From: Synergistaceae bacterium
GTDB taxonomy: Bacteria; Synergistota; Synergistia; Synergistales; Aminobacteriaceae
Assembly: GCA_018436785.1 (NCBI GenBank)
Contig: JAHDKR010000004.1
Span: 30,994 to 94,993, forward strand
DNA length: 64,000 bases
Direction: 5' to 3'
Part shown: positions 17,521 through 26,553 of the stretch, in pieces
How positions within the stretch are numbered: the stretch's first letter is position 1
Layout of the letters: each line of letters begins with the position of its first letter
Notes under the pieces: generated by a model
Databases searched by the model: none
The model's input: the letters and a program-made list of their open reading frames with translations, nothing else
What the model was told of the DNA's origin: nothing
Translations under genes and position numbers: made by a program

Positions 17521-18657
17521 ATGATAGGCTTCCATCGGAAAAAACAGGAGCGCTACCGGCGCTTCCATGAGCGTGGAAAGGCGGCGGTCCTCTTGAAGAT
17601 TCTCCAGATTCTTCCCGAACTGCATGAAGGCGGCGTCGAGCGGCACGTGCTGTGGCTCTCCAACGGCCTTGCAGCCGGGGGGCATGAGGTTGTCGTTGTC
17701 TCGGCCGGTGGAAAGATGGAGAGGGAGCTGCGGGGCGTAGAGCATGTCCGCCTTCCGGTGCACAGGAAAAACCCGGTAACGGCGGCGTGGGCGGCTCTTC
17801 GGATAGCGCGGATCGCAAAGGCGCGCGGAGTACAGCTTCTGCATGCCCACTCCCGCGTCCCGGCGTGGATCGCGTGGTGGGCGTCCTGTCTTTCCGGAAT
17901 ACCGTGGGTTGCTACGTGCCATGCCTTTTACAGCAGGAACGCGGGAATCCTTCCGTACCGGAGAGCGCGTCTGCTGCTCTGCGTCAGCGAGGCGGTGCGT
18001 TCGTATTTTGCCGAGATCTTCCCCGAGGCCAAATTCCGGGTGGTGTATAACGGCCTGCCGCCGACGGAGCGAGTATGGCGTCCGAATGAAGGAGAAGCCC
18101 CTCGCCTTCTTTTCGTGGGAAGGCTCGTGCCGAAAAAAGGCGTCGATACTCTTCTCCACGCGCTCTCCTGTCTGCGAGACATTCCGTGGAGCCTCGACAT
18201 CGTCGGCGACGGCCCTTCGATGGAGCCGTTACGTCAGATGGCCGCGCAGCTCGGGATAGCGGACAGAGTCTTCTTCCGCGGTTTTCAAGAGGAGCCGGAG
18301 CGCTGGATGGCCGAATGCTCCTGTTTTCTCTTCCCTTCGCATCAGGAGGGGATGGGTCTGGTGCTCATGAGGGCGGTTCAAATGGGAATTCCCGTGCTGG
18401 CCTCGGATATTCCGGCGGTGCGGGAGCTCGCGTCGTCACCGGAAGGGTTGTTGCAGGCCGGGAACGCGGAAGGTTGGCGTATTGCTCTTGAGGACTTTCT
18501 GCGAACAGGTACGGTAGGAGCACGTTTTATTGCGGAAAAGATTCCGTCGATCGACGCGATGGTGCGATCGATCGAGGATGTGTACGCGGGCATAGTTCGA
18601 AACGGCATGGAGAAAGCGACGGAAGCGCACAGAGCGCGTTTCCGTCGGAAAAAATAA
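17521..18657 (+). CDS. family 4 glycosyltransferase
   Basis: A 378-aa GT-B retaining glycosyltransferase. [28 protein letters not shown] is the GT4 acceptor-side start, [13 protein letters not shown] the substrate-binding part, [19 protein letters not shown] the start of the donor domain, [11 protein letters not shown] and the catalytic-region block [25 protein letters not shown] (E-x7-E-like). The ATG at 17521 is behind AGGAGAGG and fits the family length; in-frame codons upstream lie in the divergent promoter region. Fourteen bases separate it from gmd, so one operon is likely; GDP-mannose or GDP-fucose is a possible donor. Confidence 0.88.
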   Translation: MIGFHRKKQERYRRFHERGKAAVLLKILQILPELHEGGVERHVLWLSNGLAAGGHEVVVVSAGGKMERELRGVEHVRLPVHRKNPVTAAWAALRIARIAKARGVQLLHAHSRVPAWIAWWASCLSGIPWVATCHAFYSRNAGILPYRRARLLLCVSEAVRSYFAEIFPEAKFRVVYNGLPPTERVWRPNEGEAPRLLFVGRLVPKKGVDTLLHALSCLRDIPWSLDIVGDGPSMEPLRQMAAQLGIADRVFFRGFQEEPERWMAECSCFLFPSHQEGMGLVLMRAVQMGIPVLASDIPAVRELASSPEGLLQAGNAEGWRIALEDFLRTGTVGARFIAEKIPSIDAMVRSIEDVYAGIVRNGMEKATEAHRARFRRKK

Positions 18658-18670
18658 ACGAGGTGCGTCC

Positions 18671-19768
18671 ATGAAGAAAAAAGCATTGTTGACCGGCATC
18701 ACAGGACAGGACGGAGCCTACCTGGCCGAGTTTCTGCTGAACAAGGGGTACGAGGTGCACGGAATGAAGCGCCGGTCGTCCCTCTTTAACACGGGGAGGA
18801 TCGACCACCTGTACGAGGATCCGCACCAGACGGAACGGCGCCTTATCCTTCACTACGGGGATCTCACCGACTCGTCGAACATTATACGGATAATCCAGGA
18901 GGTGCAGCCCGACGAGATCTACAACCTCGCGGCGCAGAGCCATGTGAAGGTCTCGTTCGAGACGCCGGAGTACACTGCCAACGGCGATGGACTCGGGGTG
19001 CTGCGTATTCTTGAAGCCATACGGATTCTCGGTTTGGAGAAGCGTACGCGCTTCTACCAGGCCTCCACCAGCGAACTCTACGGCAAGGTGCAGGAGATTC
19101 CGCAGAGCGAGAAGACGCCGTTCTATCCGCGCAGCCCCTACGCCGCGGCGAAGCTGTACGGATACTGGATCACCGTGAACTACCGCGAGGCATACGGGAT
19201 GTTCGCCTGTAACGGTATTTTGTTTAACCACGAATCGCCCCTGCGCGGGGAGACGTTCGTCACCCGCAAGATCACACGGGCAGCGGCGCGCATTGCCCTC
19301 GGCTTGCAGGAGAAGCTGCACCTGGGCAACCTTGACGCGAAGCGCGACTGGGGCCACGCGCGCGACTATGTCGAGGCGATGTGGCTGATGCTTCAGCAGG
19401 ACGAGCCGGACGACTACGTTGTGGCGACCGGCGAGACGCACACGGTCCGCGAATTCGCCGAAAGAGCCTTCGCGGAGGCGGGCATTCCGCTCGCATGGAA
19501 GGGAAGCGGCGTCGACGAACAAGGGGTGCACGCCGAAAGCGGAGCCGTGCTTGTCGAGGTCGACCCGAGGTACTTCCGCCCGACCGAGGTCGAGCTGCTG
19601 CTCGGCGATCCGTCCAAGGCGCGGGAGCGACTGGGGTGGAAGCCCCGCGTCACATTTCGGGAGCTTGTCGCCGAGATGGTGCGCGCCGATCTTGATCTCT
19701 TCCGGAGAGACCTTATTTGCCGCGACGCAGGGTACAGCGTCTGCGCGGCGGCGGAAGACCGCTGTTGA
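18671..19768 (+). CDS. gmd: GDP-mannose 4,6-dehydratase
   Basis: A 365-aa extended short-chain dehydrogenase. [18 protein letters not shown] is the NAD(P)-binding glycine motif, [17 protein letters not shown] the Gmd-specific loop, [19 protein letters not shown] the active site Ser/Thr and Glu region, [12 protein letters not shown] the catalytic Tyr-x3-Lys, and [20 protein letters not shown] the sugar-nucleotide-binding part. It converts GDP-mannose to GDP-4-keto-6-deoxymannose, used by the next gene. Length is normal for the family. Confidence 0.97.
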   Translation: MKKKALLTGITGQDGAYLAEFLLNKGYEVHGMKRRSSLFNTGRIDHLYEDPHQTERRLILHYGDLTDSSNIIRIIQEVQPDEIYNLAAQSHVKVSFETPEYTANGDGLGVLRILEAIRILGLEKRTRFYQASTSELYGKVQEIPQSEKTPFYPRSPYAAAKLYGYWITVNYREAYGMFACNGILFNHESPLRGETFVTRKITRAAARIALGLQEKLHLGNLDAKRDWGHARDYVEAMWLMLQQDEPDDYVVATGETHTVREFAERAFAEAGIPLAWKGSGVDEQGVHAESGAVLVEVDPRYFRPTEVELLLGDPSKARERLGWKPRVTFRELVAEMVRADLDLFRRDLICRDAGYSVCAAAEDRC

Positions 19769-19783
19769 ACGGAGGCGAACGCG

Positions 19784-20758
19784 ATGTCGACTCTTCACCA
19801 TGAGGATATGATCTTTGTTGCTGGGCACAGGGGCCTCGTCGGCTCGGCGATTGTCAGGAAGCTGCGTGAAAAGGGGTATGGCAACCTCCTGCTTAAAACC
19901 CGCAGCGAACTCGACCTGACCGACCAGGCGGCGGTGCGCGCCTTCTTCATGTCGGAACGCCCCGATCACGTGGTGCTGGCGGCCGCGAAGGTCGGGGGGA
20001 TACTGGCCAATTCGACGTATCCTGCGGATTTCATCTACCAGAACCTCGCGATCGAGATCAACATCATCCACGAGGCGTGGCTCGCGGGCGTGAAGAAGCT
20101 TCTCTTCCTCGGCAGCTCGTGTATCTATCCGAAGCTGGCGCCGCAGCCTTTAAAAGAGGAATACCTTCTGACCTCGTCGCTTGAGCCGACGAACGAAGCG
20201 TACGCCATCGCGAAGATCGCCGGACTCAAGATGTGCGAGTTTTATAACCGGCAGTACGGCGCCCGTTTTATCTCCGTTATGCCCACCAACCTCTACGGCC
20301 CGGGGGATAACTTCGATTTGAATACGTCGCACGTGCTGCCCGCGATGATCAGGAAATTTCACGAGGCGAAGCTAAGGGGAGACGATGCGGTGACGCTGTG
20401 GGGGACGGGAACGCCCCGCAGGGAGTTCCTTCACGTGGACGATCTGGCGGACGCCTGCGTCTTTTTGCTCGAGCGCTACGATGGTCCAGGTTTCCTCAAT
20501 ATCGGCTGCGGCGAGGACGTGACGATACGCGAACTTGCGGAGCTGGTTCGGCGGATCGTCGGTTTCGGCGGAGATATCCTCTGGGACTCCGCGAAGCCGG
20601 ACGGGACGCCGCGGAAGCTGCTCGACGTGTCGAAACTGAAGGCGCTCGGCTGGAAACCGGCCATTTCTCTCGAAGAAGGCATTGAAGATACGTGGCGGTG
20701 GTACCTCCGGAACGAAGCCGAACCCGCTCTTCGTCCCGGCGTTATCGGCACGACTTGA
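19784..20758 (+). CDS. fcl: GDP-L-fucose synthase
   Basis: A 324-aa epimerase/reductase of the SDR family that turns the Gmd product into GDP-L-fucose with [22 protein letters not shown] is the cofactor site, [15 protein letters not shown] the catalytic Ser/Cys region, [10 protein letters not shown] the Tyr-x3-Lys, YGPGDNFD, and [20 protein letters not shown] the family-specific C-terminal part. ATG 19784 is preceded by GGAGG. Its 3' end overlaps the end of the convergent hldE gene by 17 bp. Confidence 0.97.
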   Translation: MSTLHHEDMIFVAGHRGLVGSAIVRKLREKGYGNLLLKTRSELDLTDQAAVRAFFMSERPDHVVLAAAKVGGILANSTYPADFIYQNLAIEINIIHEAWLAGVKKLLFLGSSCIYPKLAPQPLKEEYLLTSSLEPTNEAYAIAKIAGLKMCEFYNRQYGARFISVMPTNLYGPGDNFDLNTSHVLPAMIRKFHEAKLRGDDAVTLWGTGTPRREFLHVDDLADACVFLLERYDGPGFLNIGCGEDVTIRELAELVRRIVGFGGDILWDSAKPDGTPRKLLDVSKLKALGWKPAISLEEGIEDTWRWYLRNEAEPALRPGVIGTT

Positions 20759-22172
20759 TGATATTCGTCGTGCTTCGCCCTTCAAGAAGCGGAGCCAGCA
20801 CCACGCGGCCTCCCGCTTCTTCCACGACATCTCTTCCCACGACCTGCGGCAGTGTATAGTCCGCACCTTTGACCAGGACGGACGGCCGGAGCGCCTGGAT
20901 AAGACGAAGGGGCGTGTCCTCCTCGAAGAGGACGACAAGATCGACGCACTCCAGAGCGGAAAGAACGGAGAGGCGATCTTCCTGGGAGGCCACGGGACGG
21001 GAAGGCCCTTTGAGCCGCTGCACGGACGCGTCCGAATTGACGCCGACGACAAGGCGATCGCCTTCGCGCGCGGCATGCCGGAGCAGATGGACATGTCCCG
21101 AGTGCAACAGGTCGAAGCAGCCGTTCGTAAACACCACGGTTTTCCCCTCTCGCTTCCAATCCTCGACTCTGGCGGTCGCTTCTTCGAAGGTGACGACCTT
21201 ACCGCTTCTTTCCACTTGATTGAGCGAAAGCAAATCCTCCAGGGAAACGGGGGACGTCCCGGCGCGCGTGACCACGACGCCGGCGGCCTTGTTCGCCCAA
21301 TCGGCGGCCTTCTTCCAGTTCGCCCCCGCGATCAGCAATGCAGCAAGAACCGCGATGACCGTATCGCCCGCTCCGGAAACGTCGAACACCTCGCGTACGC
21401 AAAACGCGGGAAGGAAGAACTCTTCTCCATCCTCGAGGAACAGTGCCATTCCTTTGGCTCCTCGCGTCACCAGCAGATTTCGGAGCCCGTAGCGTTTCCG
21501 TGCCGAATGCGCATGAAGCGAGAGCGTCTCTTCGTCGATCTCCGCTCCCTCGGAGACCAAGGCCAGTTCCGCCTCGTTCGGCGTGGCGCAGGCGGCGCCC
21601 CGATAGCGGTTCCAGTTGTTCCCCCTGGGGTCGACGAAGACGGGCGTTCCCTTTGTCGCCGCCGTCCCGATGATTCTTGAGCAGAGAGAACCTTTCAAAA
21701 CGCCGTTCCCGTAATCGGAGAGGATAATGGCGTCGAGACCGTCCATTTCTTCCAGCAGGGATGAAAAGAGCAGGTCTTCGTCGTGTTTCGAGAGCGCCGA
21801 GGACTCTTCGATATCATAGCGTGCGATCTGCTGATTTCCGGCAACGATGCGGGTTTTGATCGTCGTGGGGCGGCCGTCGATCTGCAGCAGCTTGTTCTCT
21901 ATCTTTTTTTCATAGAGGATCGCGCCCAGCAGGACACTGTTCCCGTCGTTGCCGACAGCGCCGTACACGGAGACCGAACACCCGATCCCCGACAGGTTCG
22001 CCGCGACGTTCGCCGCTCCGCCCGCGACATGACCTATTCTTTGAGCGAGAAGCACCGGAATGGCGGCCTCGGAGGATATACGCCGCGCGATTCCGCTGAC
22101 GTACTTATCGAGAACAACGTCTCCCACGACGGCGATACGAATGTCCTTGAACTTTTCACTATGGAGTATCAT
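20742..22172 (-). CDS. hldE: bifunctional heptose-7-phosphate kinase / heptose-1-phosphate adenylyltransferase
   Basis: A 476-aa fusion that makes ADP-heptose for the LPS core. Residues 1-320 are a ribokinase-type domain ([27 protein letters not shown], and the catalytic [14 protein letters not shown]). Residues 340-476 are a nucleotidyltransferase ([17 protein letters not shown] with the H-x-G-H motif, [23 protein letters not shown]). The ATG at 22172 is chosen over one 21 codons upstream because AAGGAG lies 9 bp before it and it gives exactly the usual 476-477 aa. It stands alone on the - strand, divergent from the heptosyltransferase gene. Confidence 0.96.
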   Translation of the reverse strand: MILHSEKFKDIRIAVVGDVVLDKYVSGIARRISSEAAIPVLLAQRIGHVAGGAANVAANLSGIGCSVSVYGAVGNDGNSVLLGAILYEKKIENKLLQIDGRPTTIKTRIVAGNQQIARYDIEESSALSKHDEDLLFSSLLEEMDGLDAIILSDYGNGVLKGSLCSRIIGTAATKGTPVFVDPRGNNWNRYRGAACATPNEAELALVSEGAEIDEETLSLHAHSARKRYGLRNLLVTRGAKGMALFLEDGEEFFLPAFCVREVFDVSGAGDTVIAVLAALLIAGANWKKAADWANKAAGVVVTRAGTSPVSLEDLLSLNQVERSGKVVTFEEATARVEDWKREGKTVVFTNGCFDLLHSGHVHLLRHAAREGDRLVVGVNSDASVQRLKGPSRPVASQEDRLSVLSALECVDLVVLFEEDTPLRLIQALRPSVLVKGADYTLPQVVGRDVVEEAGGRVVLAPLLEGRSTTNIIKSCR

Positions 22173-22323
22173 TGCGACTCGCTCCTTGAAGTATCGAAAG
22201 ATGGGCAAATTCACGTTCGGTTTTTCAGGCTCCATTTTACAATATCTTTGATAGAATACGAAGCGGTGTGCATTTTTCCCGCCGGTTCTTTCTACGTGGC
22301 GTTATCGAAGGAGTGACTGTTCC

Positions 22324-22368
22324 GTGGCGGTTCTTCATTTGTTTTTTTGTTCCTGGTTCTGTGCATGA
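22324..22368 (+). CDS. possible 14-codon leader peptide upstream of the heptosyltransferase
   Basis: AAGGAG at 22308-22313 is correctly spaced from a GTG at 22324, which opens a 14-codon hydrophobic reading frame (VAVLHLFFCSWFCA) whose TGA (22366-22368) overlaps the ATG at 22365 of the next gene as ATGA. The heptosyltransferase gene itself has no good ribosome-binding site, so coupling through this leader is a simple explanation. It could equally be chance. Confidence 0.35.
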   Translation: MAVLHLFFCSWFCA

Positions 22369-23378
22369 TCCGTTCTTGCAGGACCTACCCCCCCCCTTCG
22401 AAAGACGGCGAAGGGGAACGCATTCTCTTTCTGAGATACAGTGCGCTCGGCGATATTCTGATAGTTACGCCTTATTGCAGGGCGCTCAAGGAGAGCTACC
22501 CCCGAAGCCATGTAACATGGTTGGCGTATGAGCAGTATGTTCCGTTTCTCCGGGAACAGCCGTATATCGATAGCGTACTGCCTTGGGACACGTCTGCGGG
22601 AGAGCGGGAGTTTTTCTCCCTTCTGCGGCGCGTCGGAAGAGAGCGCTTCACCCGGCTTGTTTCTTTCCATTCCAGCGACCGGGGGGCGCTCATCGCTCTC
22701 TTTTCGAAGACTCGGCTGCGTTTTTGCAACGCGAGCAAATGGGGCGCGCTCTATGATACGCCGCGCGATCTCTCGTTCTGGGTGGCGCACGATCTTCGGA
22801 TACCTGAGGGGAGCGGCGTCGGGTACGTGGTAACGCCGGATATGCGGAAGCGGGCAGCCTCCCTGCTGGGGGAGCATGCCTCCCGTCCGTTCATACTCGG
22901 GGCTATCGGCGCAAGCAAGGAGATCAAGCGATGGCCCGTGGGACGTTGGAAGGAATTCACCGCGTATGCGGTGCGCGCCGGCCTTCAGGTCGTTTTGGCG
23001 GGGGAAGGCGAGGAGGAGAAAACCGCCGCGTCCGTGATCGAAACCGCCGTGTGTTCTCCTCTGGTCCGCAACGTGGTCGGGAAAATTCCGCTCGCGGACC
23101 TTGGGGGAGCGATCTCGCTCTCCAGCGCCGTCGTAGCCGGCGATACCGGTATCCTTCACATCGCCCGAATGCTGGATGTCCCCTCCTTTGCGCTTTTGGG
23201 GCCGACGCCGCTTCCCGAAGGACTTGGCCTTGCAAGCCCTGAACGGATGTTCTGGACGCGGTGTCCTCAGAAAGCATGCAACAACTGGCGATGCACGCAG
23301 GAGTGCCTGGGAACGATCTCCTCTTCGGACGTGTGGAATGTCGTTTCCGCTTTTCTGGAGAGGCGGTCTTCAAAGTGA
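22365..23378 (+). CDS. family 9 glycosyltransferase (heptosyltransferase-like)
   Basis: A 337-aa GT9 protein. ILFLRYSALGDILIVTPYCRALKESYP is the ADP-heptose:LPS heptosyltransferase start, with LGAIGASKEIKRWPVGRWKEF (donor-site loop) and SSAVVAGDTGILHIARMLDVPSFALLGPT near the C-terminus, the family signature. ADP-heptose would come from HldE, encoded divergently. The start is uncertain: ATG 22365 (coupled to a short leader), TTG 22347 or another codon; the conserved protein begins only about 20 codons in, after a run of nine C residues at 22388-22396. Expected to add heptose to the LPS inner core. Confidence 0.87.
   Translation: MIRSCRTYPPPSKDGEGERILFLRYSALGDILIVTPYCRALKESYPRSHVTWLAYEQYVPFLREQPYIDSVLPWDTSAGEREFFSLLRRVGRERFTRLVSFHSSDRGALIALFSKTRLRFCNASKWGALYDTPRDLSFWVAHDLRIPEGSGVGYVVTPDMRKRAASLLGEHASRPFILGAIGASKEIKRWPVGRWKEFTAYAVRAGLQVVLAGEGEEEKTAASVIETAVCSPLVRNVVGKIPLADLGGAISLSSAVVAGDTGILHIARMLDVPSFALLGPTPLPEGLGLASPERMFWTRCPQKACNNWRCTQECLGTISSSDVWNVVSAFLERRSSK
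22388..22396 (+). repeat. nine-base poly-C tract in the 5' end of the heptosyltransferase gene
   Basis: A run of nine consecutive C lies between the putative start codons and the first conserved GT9 residues. Loss of one C would join the conserved frame to another upstream frame that opens at an ATG at 22268; gain of one C would put it behind a frame that stops at 22366-22368. Confidence 0.9.
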
Positions 23379-23725
23379 AAAGCGAGACTTTTTTACGTAC
23401 TTTCCGCAAGATGAGTCTTAAGTCCTATTCTCAAAGAAGGTGCGTTCGGCTACAATCGCTCTCAGCAGTCGAATTGAAGCACTTTGACAATTTGACCTTG
23501 GATGAAACAGCTTCTGTTCTTTCGTGTAGAAATCCCGACGGCGTGAAAGGAGGTGCGACGACCCCCTGCCAACAAGGACGAGCGAAAGATGAAGGCGGAT
23601 ACATTCCGGACCAAGGCATAGGGGAGAAGAAAAAGGAAACGAGGAAACTTCATTCGGACCCCCGAAGCGGAGCAAGGAATACCCGCGTTATACAAAACAC
23701 ACTAAACCAAGGGGGTTACATAACA
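23379..23725 (+). other. 347-bp untranslated region upstream of the SLH porin
   Basis: No convincing gene is seen here. Two -35-like hexamers, TTGACA at 23484-23489 and TTGACC at 23492-23497, occur but neither has a good -10 at normal spacing (best is TGTTCT at 23515). The region ends in an A-rich stretch and AAGGGGG before the porin ATG. A promoter and long 5' leader for a highly expressed porin is the natural reading; an AAAGGAGG-like site near 23550 has no clear reading frame behind it. Confidence 0.5.
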
Positions 23726-25234
23726 ATGAAAAAGATTCTTGCACTTGTTGCAGTAGTCGCGCTTGTTGCGTTCGCCGCTCCTGCGTTCGCCAACGTCAAC
23801 CCGTTCATGGATGTTCCCATGAACCACTGGGCATATGATGCCATCGGCCAGCTTGCCGCTCGGGGAGTTCTTTCCGGCTATCCCGATGGCACCTACAAGG
23901 GCAACCAGCCCATGACCCGTTACGAAGCCGCTTCCGCAGTCGCTCGTGCTCTTGCCGTGGTCGACATGACCAAGGCCAGCAAGCAGGATGTCGAAATGCT
24001 GAAGAGACTTGTTGTCGAGTTCAAGGACGAGCTTGATGCGCTTGGCGTCAAGGTCGACAAGATCGACAGCAGACTCGCCGTAATCGAGGAGCGCCTCGGC
24101 GGATGGAAGCTTTGGGGCGAATTCCGCTTCGACGCGAAGTTCGGCGGCAACGACAATATGACGGATCCCGCGCTTTACGGAACGAGCGGCGCGAATCAGT
24201 TCAACATCAGCCGCTACCGTATCTGGATGCGGAAGTATATCGACGACAAGGTGACCTTCACCGCTCGTATTCGTGAAAACAGAAGAGACAATGCCACCCG
24301 TACCGAGAGAGGGCTTGCATTCGATCGTTACTATATCGATGTGAAGTTCCCTTGGGACATCACCGCGACGATCGGTATGAGTCTGCATGACTGGGAAGGC
24401 GACGATGGGCTCTACACCGACAACGACGCCATGTTCACCGACAGAAGCTATCGTGGCTTCTACTTCGACAAGCCGTTCGCCATGGGCAACTTCGCGTTCT
24501 ACGTGTCCCGCCCGGACGAAATCGGAGCTGCCGACGGCACTACCGAGCCCGGCTTCCGTTCGCCGATCGAGCACTATGAAATCGGCGCGCGTGCGAAGTT
24601 CAATTTCAACGAGCAGCTGTGGCTCTCGCTCAACGGCATCATGAGAAAGTACGACTCCAACGTGCTTACATCGCTTAACGGCGCCGGCGTCGAAAAAGAA
24701 GACGAGCATGTGTACTGGGCTGCCGCCGGTGTCAACTTTACTCCTTCCATCGCCCTTAAGGCTGCGTACTATGGACAGGAAGTACAGGTCGGCGACACCG
24801 TCGGAACCGAGACGCCGAAGTCTTTCCAGGCTATCGTCGACGTCAAACAGGACGCTCTGAAGTTCACCTCTCTGTGGGCGGAGTACAGATCCTTCGACGA
24901 GAACTTCAAGGCATGGACCGACGGCCCGTGGGACAACTACGGTGCTGCGGTTACCGGGACGAATCTCGGCGCTCTGTACGACAATGCGATCTTCTTCAAG
25001 CTCAATCAGAAGTGGACCGATCAGTGGAGCACCTTCCAGCGCTATTTGATCGCCAACGCCCGCAACGAAATCGCCGGCGTGAGCGACAACACGACCAACT
25101 GGACCTTCGGCGTGAAATACAACTATACGCCGGGCCTCTCCTTCGAGCTTGTGTACGACAAGATCGAGAACGCGCAGACAGTGGTCAACAACGACGATAG
25201 CCTGATCCGCTTCAGAACGCACATCGCTTTCTAA
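23726..25234 (+). CDS. SLH-domain outer-membrane porin
   Basis: A 502-aa exported protein. Residues 1-23 are a classic signal peptide ending AFA. Residues 25-75 form one SLH domain (NPFMDVPMNHWAYDAIGQL, GVLSGYPDGTYKGNQPMTRYEAA). Residues 85-120 are a predicted coiled coil (VEMLKRLVVEFKDELDALG, ...IEERLGG). The rest is beta-barrel-like: alternating aromatic strands starting WKLWGEFRFDAKF and ending in IRFRTHIAF with a terminal Phe, the outer-membrane insertion signature. The plan matches OmpM/Slp porins of Negativicutes, Thermus and Synergistota, where the SLH domain grips the wall polymer. It is followed by a terminator. The start uses AAGGGGG upstream. Confidence 0.93.
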   Translation: MKKILALVAVVALVAFAAPAFANVNPFMDVPMNHWAYDAIGQLAARGVLSGYPDGTYKGNQPMTRYEAASAVARALAVVDMTKASKQDVEMLKRLVVEFKDELDALGVKVDKIDSRLAVIEERLGGWKLWGEFRFDAKFGGNDNMTDPALYGTSGANQFNISRYRIWMRKYIDDKVTFTARIRENRRDNATRTERGLAFDRYYIDVKFPWDITATIGMSLHDWEGDDGLYTDNDAMFTDRSYRGFYFDKPFAMGNFAFYVSRPDEIGAADGTTEPGFRSPIEHYEIGARAKFNFNEQLWLSLNGIMRKYDSNVLTSLNGAGVEKEDEHVYWAAAGVNFTPSIALKAAYYGQEVQVGDTVGTETPKSFQAIVDVKQDALKFTSLWAEYRSFDENFKAWTDGPWDNYGAAVTGTNLGALYDNAIFFKLNQKWTDQWSTFQRYLIANARNEIAGVSDNTTNWTFGVKYNYTPGLSFELVYDKIENAQTVVNNDDSLIRFRTHIAF

Positions 25235-25280
25235 ACAAACCAAGTCGTCGGGTTCAGAAGCATTGTACCAGACACGATAA

Positions 25281-25312
25281 AAGAGGAGCCCGAAAGGGTT
25301 CCTCTTTTTTTA
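25281..25312 (+). terminator. Rho-independent terminator of the porin gene
   Basis: An 11-bp stem from 25281 (AAGAGGAGCCC) closing on 25306 with a GAAA tetraloop at 25292-25295, followed by a run of T residues. It lies 47 bp after the porin stop. Confidence 0.92.
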
Positions 25313-25321
25313 TATCTCCTG

Positions 25322-25327
25322 TATAAT
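25322..25327 (+). promoter_or_regulatory. candidate -10 box of the downstream secreted-protein gene
   Basis: A perfect TATAAT lies 35 bp upstream of the GTG at 25362 and just past the porin terminator. The hexamer at 17-bp spacing (TTCCTC) is a poor -35, so an activator or an extended element would be needed. Confidence 0.45.
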
Positions 25328-25361
25328 TGCCGGGAAGCTTATTCAAGAGGGGGCGTTATGT

Positions 25362-26117
25362 GTGGCGTTCAACAGAAAACAAATAATTCGGGGGCTCCTT
25401 GTGTGTGTGCTTTTCTTCTCCTTGTCCGCCGCGGCTTTCGCCGACGCGAAGGTGTTGGCGCGTTGGAGCCAGACGAAGTCTTTTAAGAGCGATTTGGGAA
25501 GCGAACTGGACGTTCGCGCCACTTACTACTCGGCGGAGTACATTGAGGCGCTCGTCAAACAGGAGGCGGAGAAAAACCTCTGGACCGAAAACGAGACTGA
25601 GCAGTACAAGTATCAGCTGTTGAGCGGGCTCAGCCTCGATGAGTATATTCCCATTCATATCGAGTTCGACAACAGAGGCCCGTCGATGCACCTCGCTCCT
25701 TTCGATTCGTTCCTTACTCTGTGGGCCGGTAAGAATAAGCTGACGCCGGCTGACTTCGATAAGCGTTTCAACTTCGGTTTCCAGGGTAAGCGCGACGGCC
25801 TTGTGTTTTTTCCGCGCTATGACAAGAAAGGGAAGTCCTATCTTGAAGGGGTAAAAACTATTCGATTCGCCATGGCGGGAGCTATCAGCAGCGTGACGAT
25901 CAATCTTTCGACGATAGATTTTGTTTGGGACGTCGCCCGCGACAATCCCGAAGCGCTCTACAAAGGCCGCGCAGCAGCCCGCCTCGAACTCGACCGTCTC
26001 ATCAAGCGCATCGAGAAGCTCAACGCCGAGAAGCGGGATCTTGAGGGCAAGCTGAGCGAGCTGAACGCCGAGCTCGATACCATCACCCATCGCGTCGAGG
26101 AACTTCAGCGCCAGTAA
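25362..26117 (+). CDS. secreted protein of unknown function with C-terminal coiled coil
   Basis: A 251-aa protein with a signal peptide (residues 8-27, ending AFA), a folded domain of about 160 residues, and a C-terminal coiled coil (LELDRLIKRIEKLNAEKRD, then LEGKLSELNAELDTITHRVEEL). The folded domain contains ARW, EQYKYQLLSGL, and GLVFFPRYDKKG. The same pattern recurs in the protein at 36715-37758, so the two are paralogues of one unrecognised family. GTG 25362 has AGAGGGGG about 10 bp before it. No enzyme motif is visible. It is flanked by terminators on both sides, so it is probably monocistronic. Confidence 0.8.
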   Translation: MAFNRKQIIRGLLVCVLFFSLSAAAFADAKVLARWSQTKSFKSDLGSELDVRATYYSAEYIEALVKQEAEKNLWTENETEQYKYQLLSGLSLDEYIPIHIEFDNRGPSMHLAPFDSFLTLWAGKNKLTPADFDKRFNFGFQGKRDGLVFFPRYDKKGKSYLEGVKTIRFAMAGAISSVTINLSTIDFVWDVARDNPEALYKGRAAARLELDRLIKRIEKLNAEKRDLEGKLSELNAELDTITHRVEELQRQ

Positions 26118-26141
26118 CGCGCCGGAAACGACACTACGCAC

Positions 26142-26185
26142 GCCTTTTCGCTCGCCCTTCCGTCGAACGGAATGGGGCAAAAGGC
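26142..26185 (+). repeat. nested inverted repeat downstream of the secreted-protein gene
   Basis: GCCTTTT at 26142 pairs with AAAAGGC at 26179, GCCC at 26154 with GGGC at 26175, and TTCCGT at 26158 with ACGGAA at 26167 around a CGA loop. A structured RNA, or a bidirectional element, is possible; no T run follows. Confidence 0.6.
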
Positions 26186-26214
26186 TTATTGAACGCCGAA
26201 CACCGAGCGAACCA

Positions 26215-26264
26215 AAAAGGGAAGGAGCGCGGACATCCCGATCCGCGCTCCTTCCCTTTTCTCC
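26215..26264 (+). terminator. long perfect hairpin, probable terminator
   Basis: A 19-bp perfect inverted repeat (26215-26233 with 26242-26260) with an 8-base loop; its outer pairs are A-A-A-A against T-T-T-T, so it can act in both directions. It lies between the secreted-protein gene and the toxin-antitoxin pair. Confidence 0.8.
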
Positions 26265-26265
26265 G

Positions 26266-26274
26266 TGCTATACT
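26266..26274 (+). promoter_or_regulatory. extended -10 promoter of the toxin-antitoxin operon
   Basis: TGCTATACT is an extended -10 (TG-n-TATACT) about 55 bp upstream of the antitoxin ATG. The -35 position falls inside the preceding terminator stem and has no match, as is usual for extended -10 promoters. Confidence 0.5.
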
Positions 26275-26328
26275 TTGAGGGTAGAGGAAATTCTTAAGTC
26301 GAGACCGGGAGCAGGAGTGTGATCGACT

Positions 26329-26553
26329 ATGCAACCCAGTCTGCAAGAACGCAAACAGTTGTACAGAAGAATTCGCGGGCTCTCAGAAGACAAGTACGCG
26401 AAAGTAGTGAAATTCGTTCTCTCCATGGAAAATGAAGAACCTCCTCTTTCCGCCGAGGAGGAGGAGGATCTTCGTCTTGCGTACGCTCAAATGAAGTCGG
26501 GAGATTATCGCTCTTTCGATGAAGCGATGAAGGAGCTTTGGGAGAGTGAATGA
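26329..26553 (+). CDS. antitoxin of a RelBE-type toxin-antitoxin pair
   Basis: A 74-aa acidic protein. The N-terminal half (QERKQLYRRIRGLSEDKYAKVVKFVLSM) is a helix region, the centre is acidic (AEEEEDLRLAYAQMK), and the end DYRSFDEAMKELW resembles the toxin-wrapping C-terminus of RelB/DinJ/ParD-like antitoxins. It overlaps the toxin gene by 8 bp, the usual antitoxin-first order. Family level is clear from context more than from sequence. Confidence 0.75.
   Translation: MQPSLQERKQLYRRIRGLSEDKYAKVVKFVLSMENEEPPLSAEEEEDLRLAYAQMKSGDYRSFDEAMKELWESE

Noticed and set aside
23261..23725. In-frame upstream extension of the porin ORF
   Set aside because: The signal peptide begins at ATG 23726 behind a good RBS; the upstream open frame lies partly in the heptosyltransferase gene and is not homologous.
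23702..25243. 513-codon antisense frame over the SLH porin
   Set aside because: The porin has a signal peptide, SLH and barrel signatures on the + strand; the antisense frame is its mirror with no start signal.
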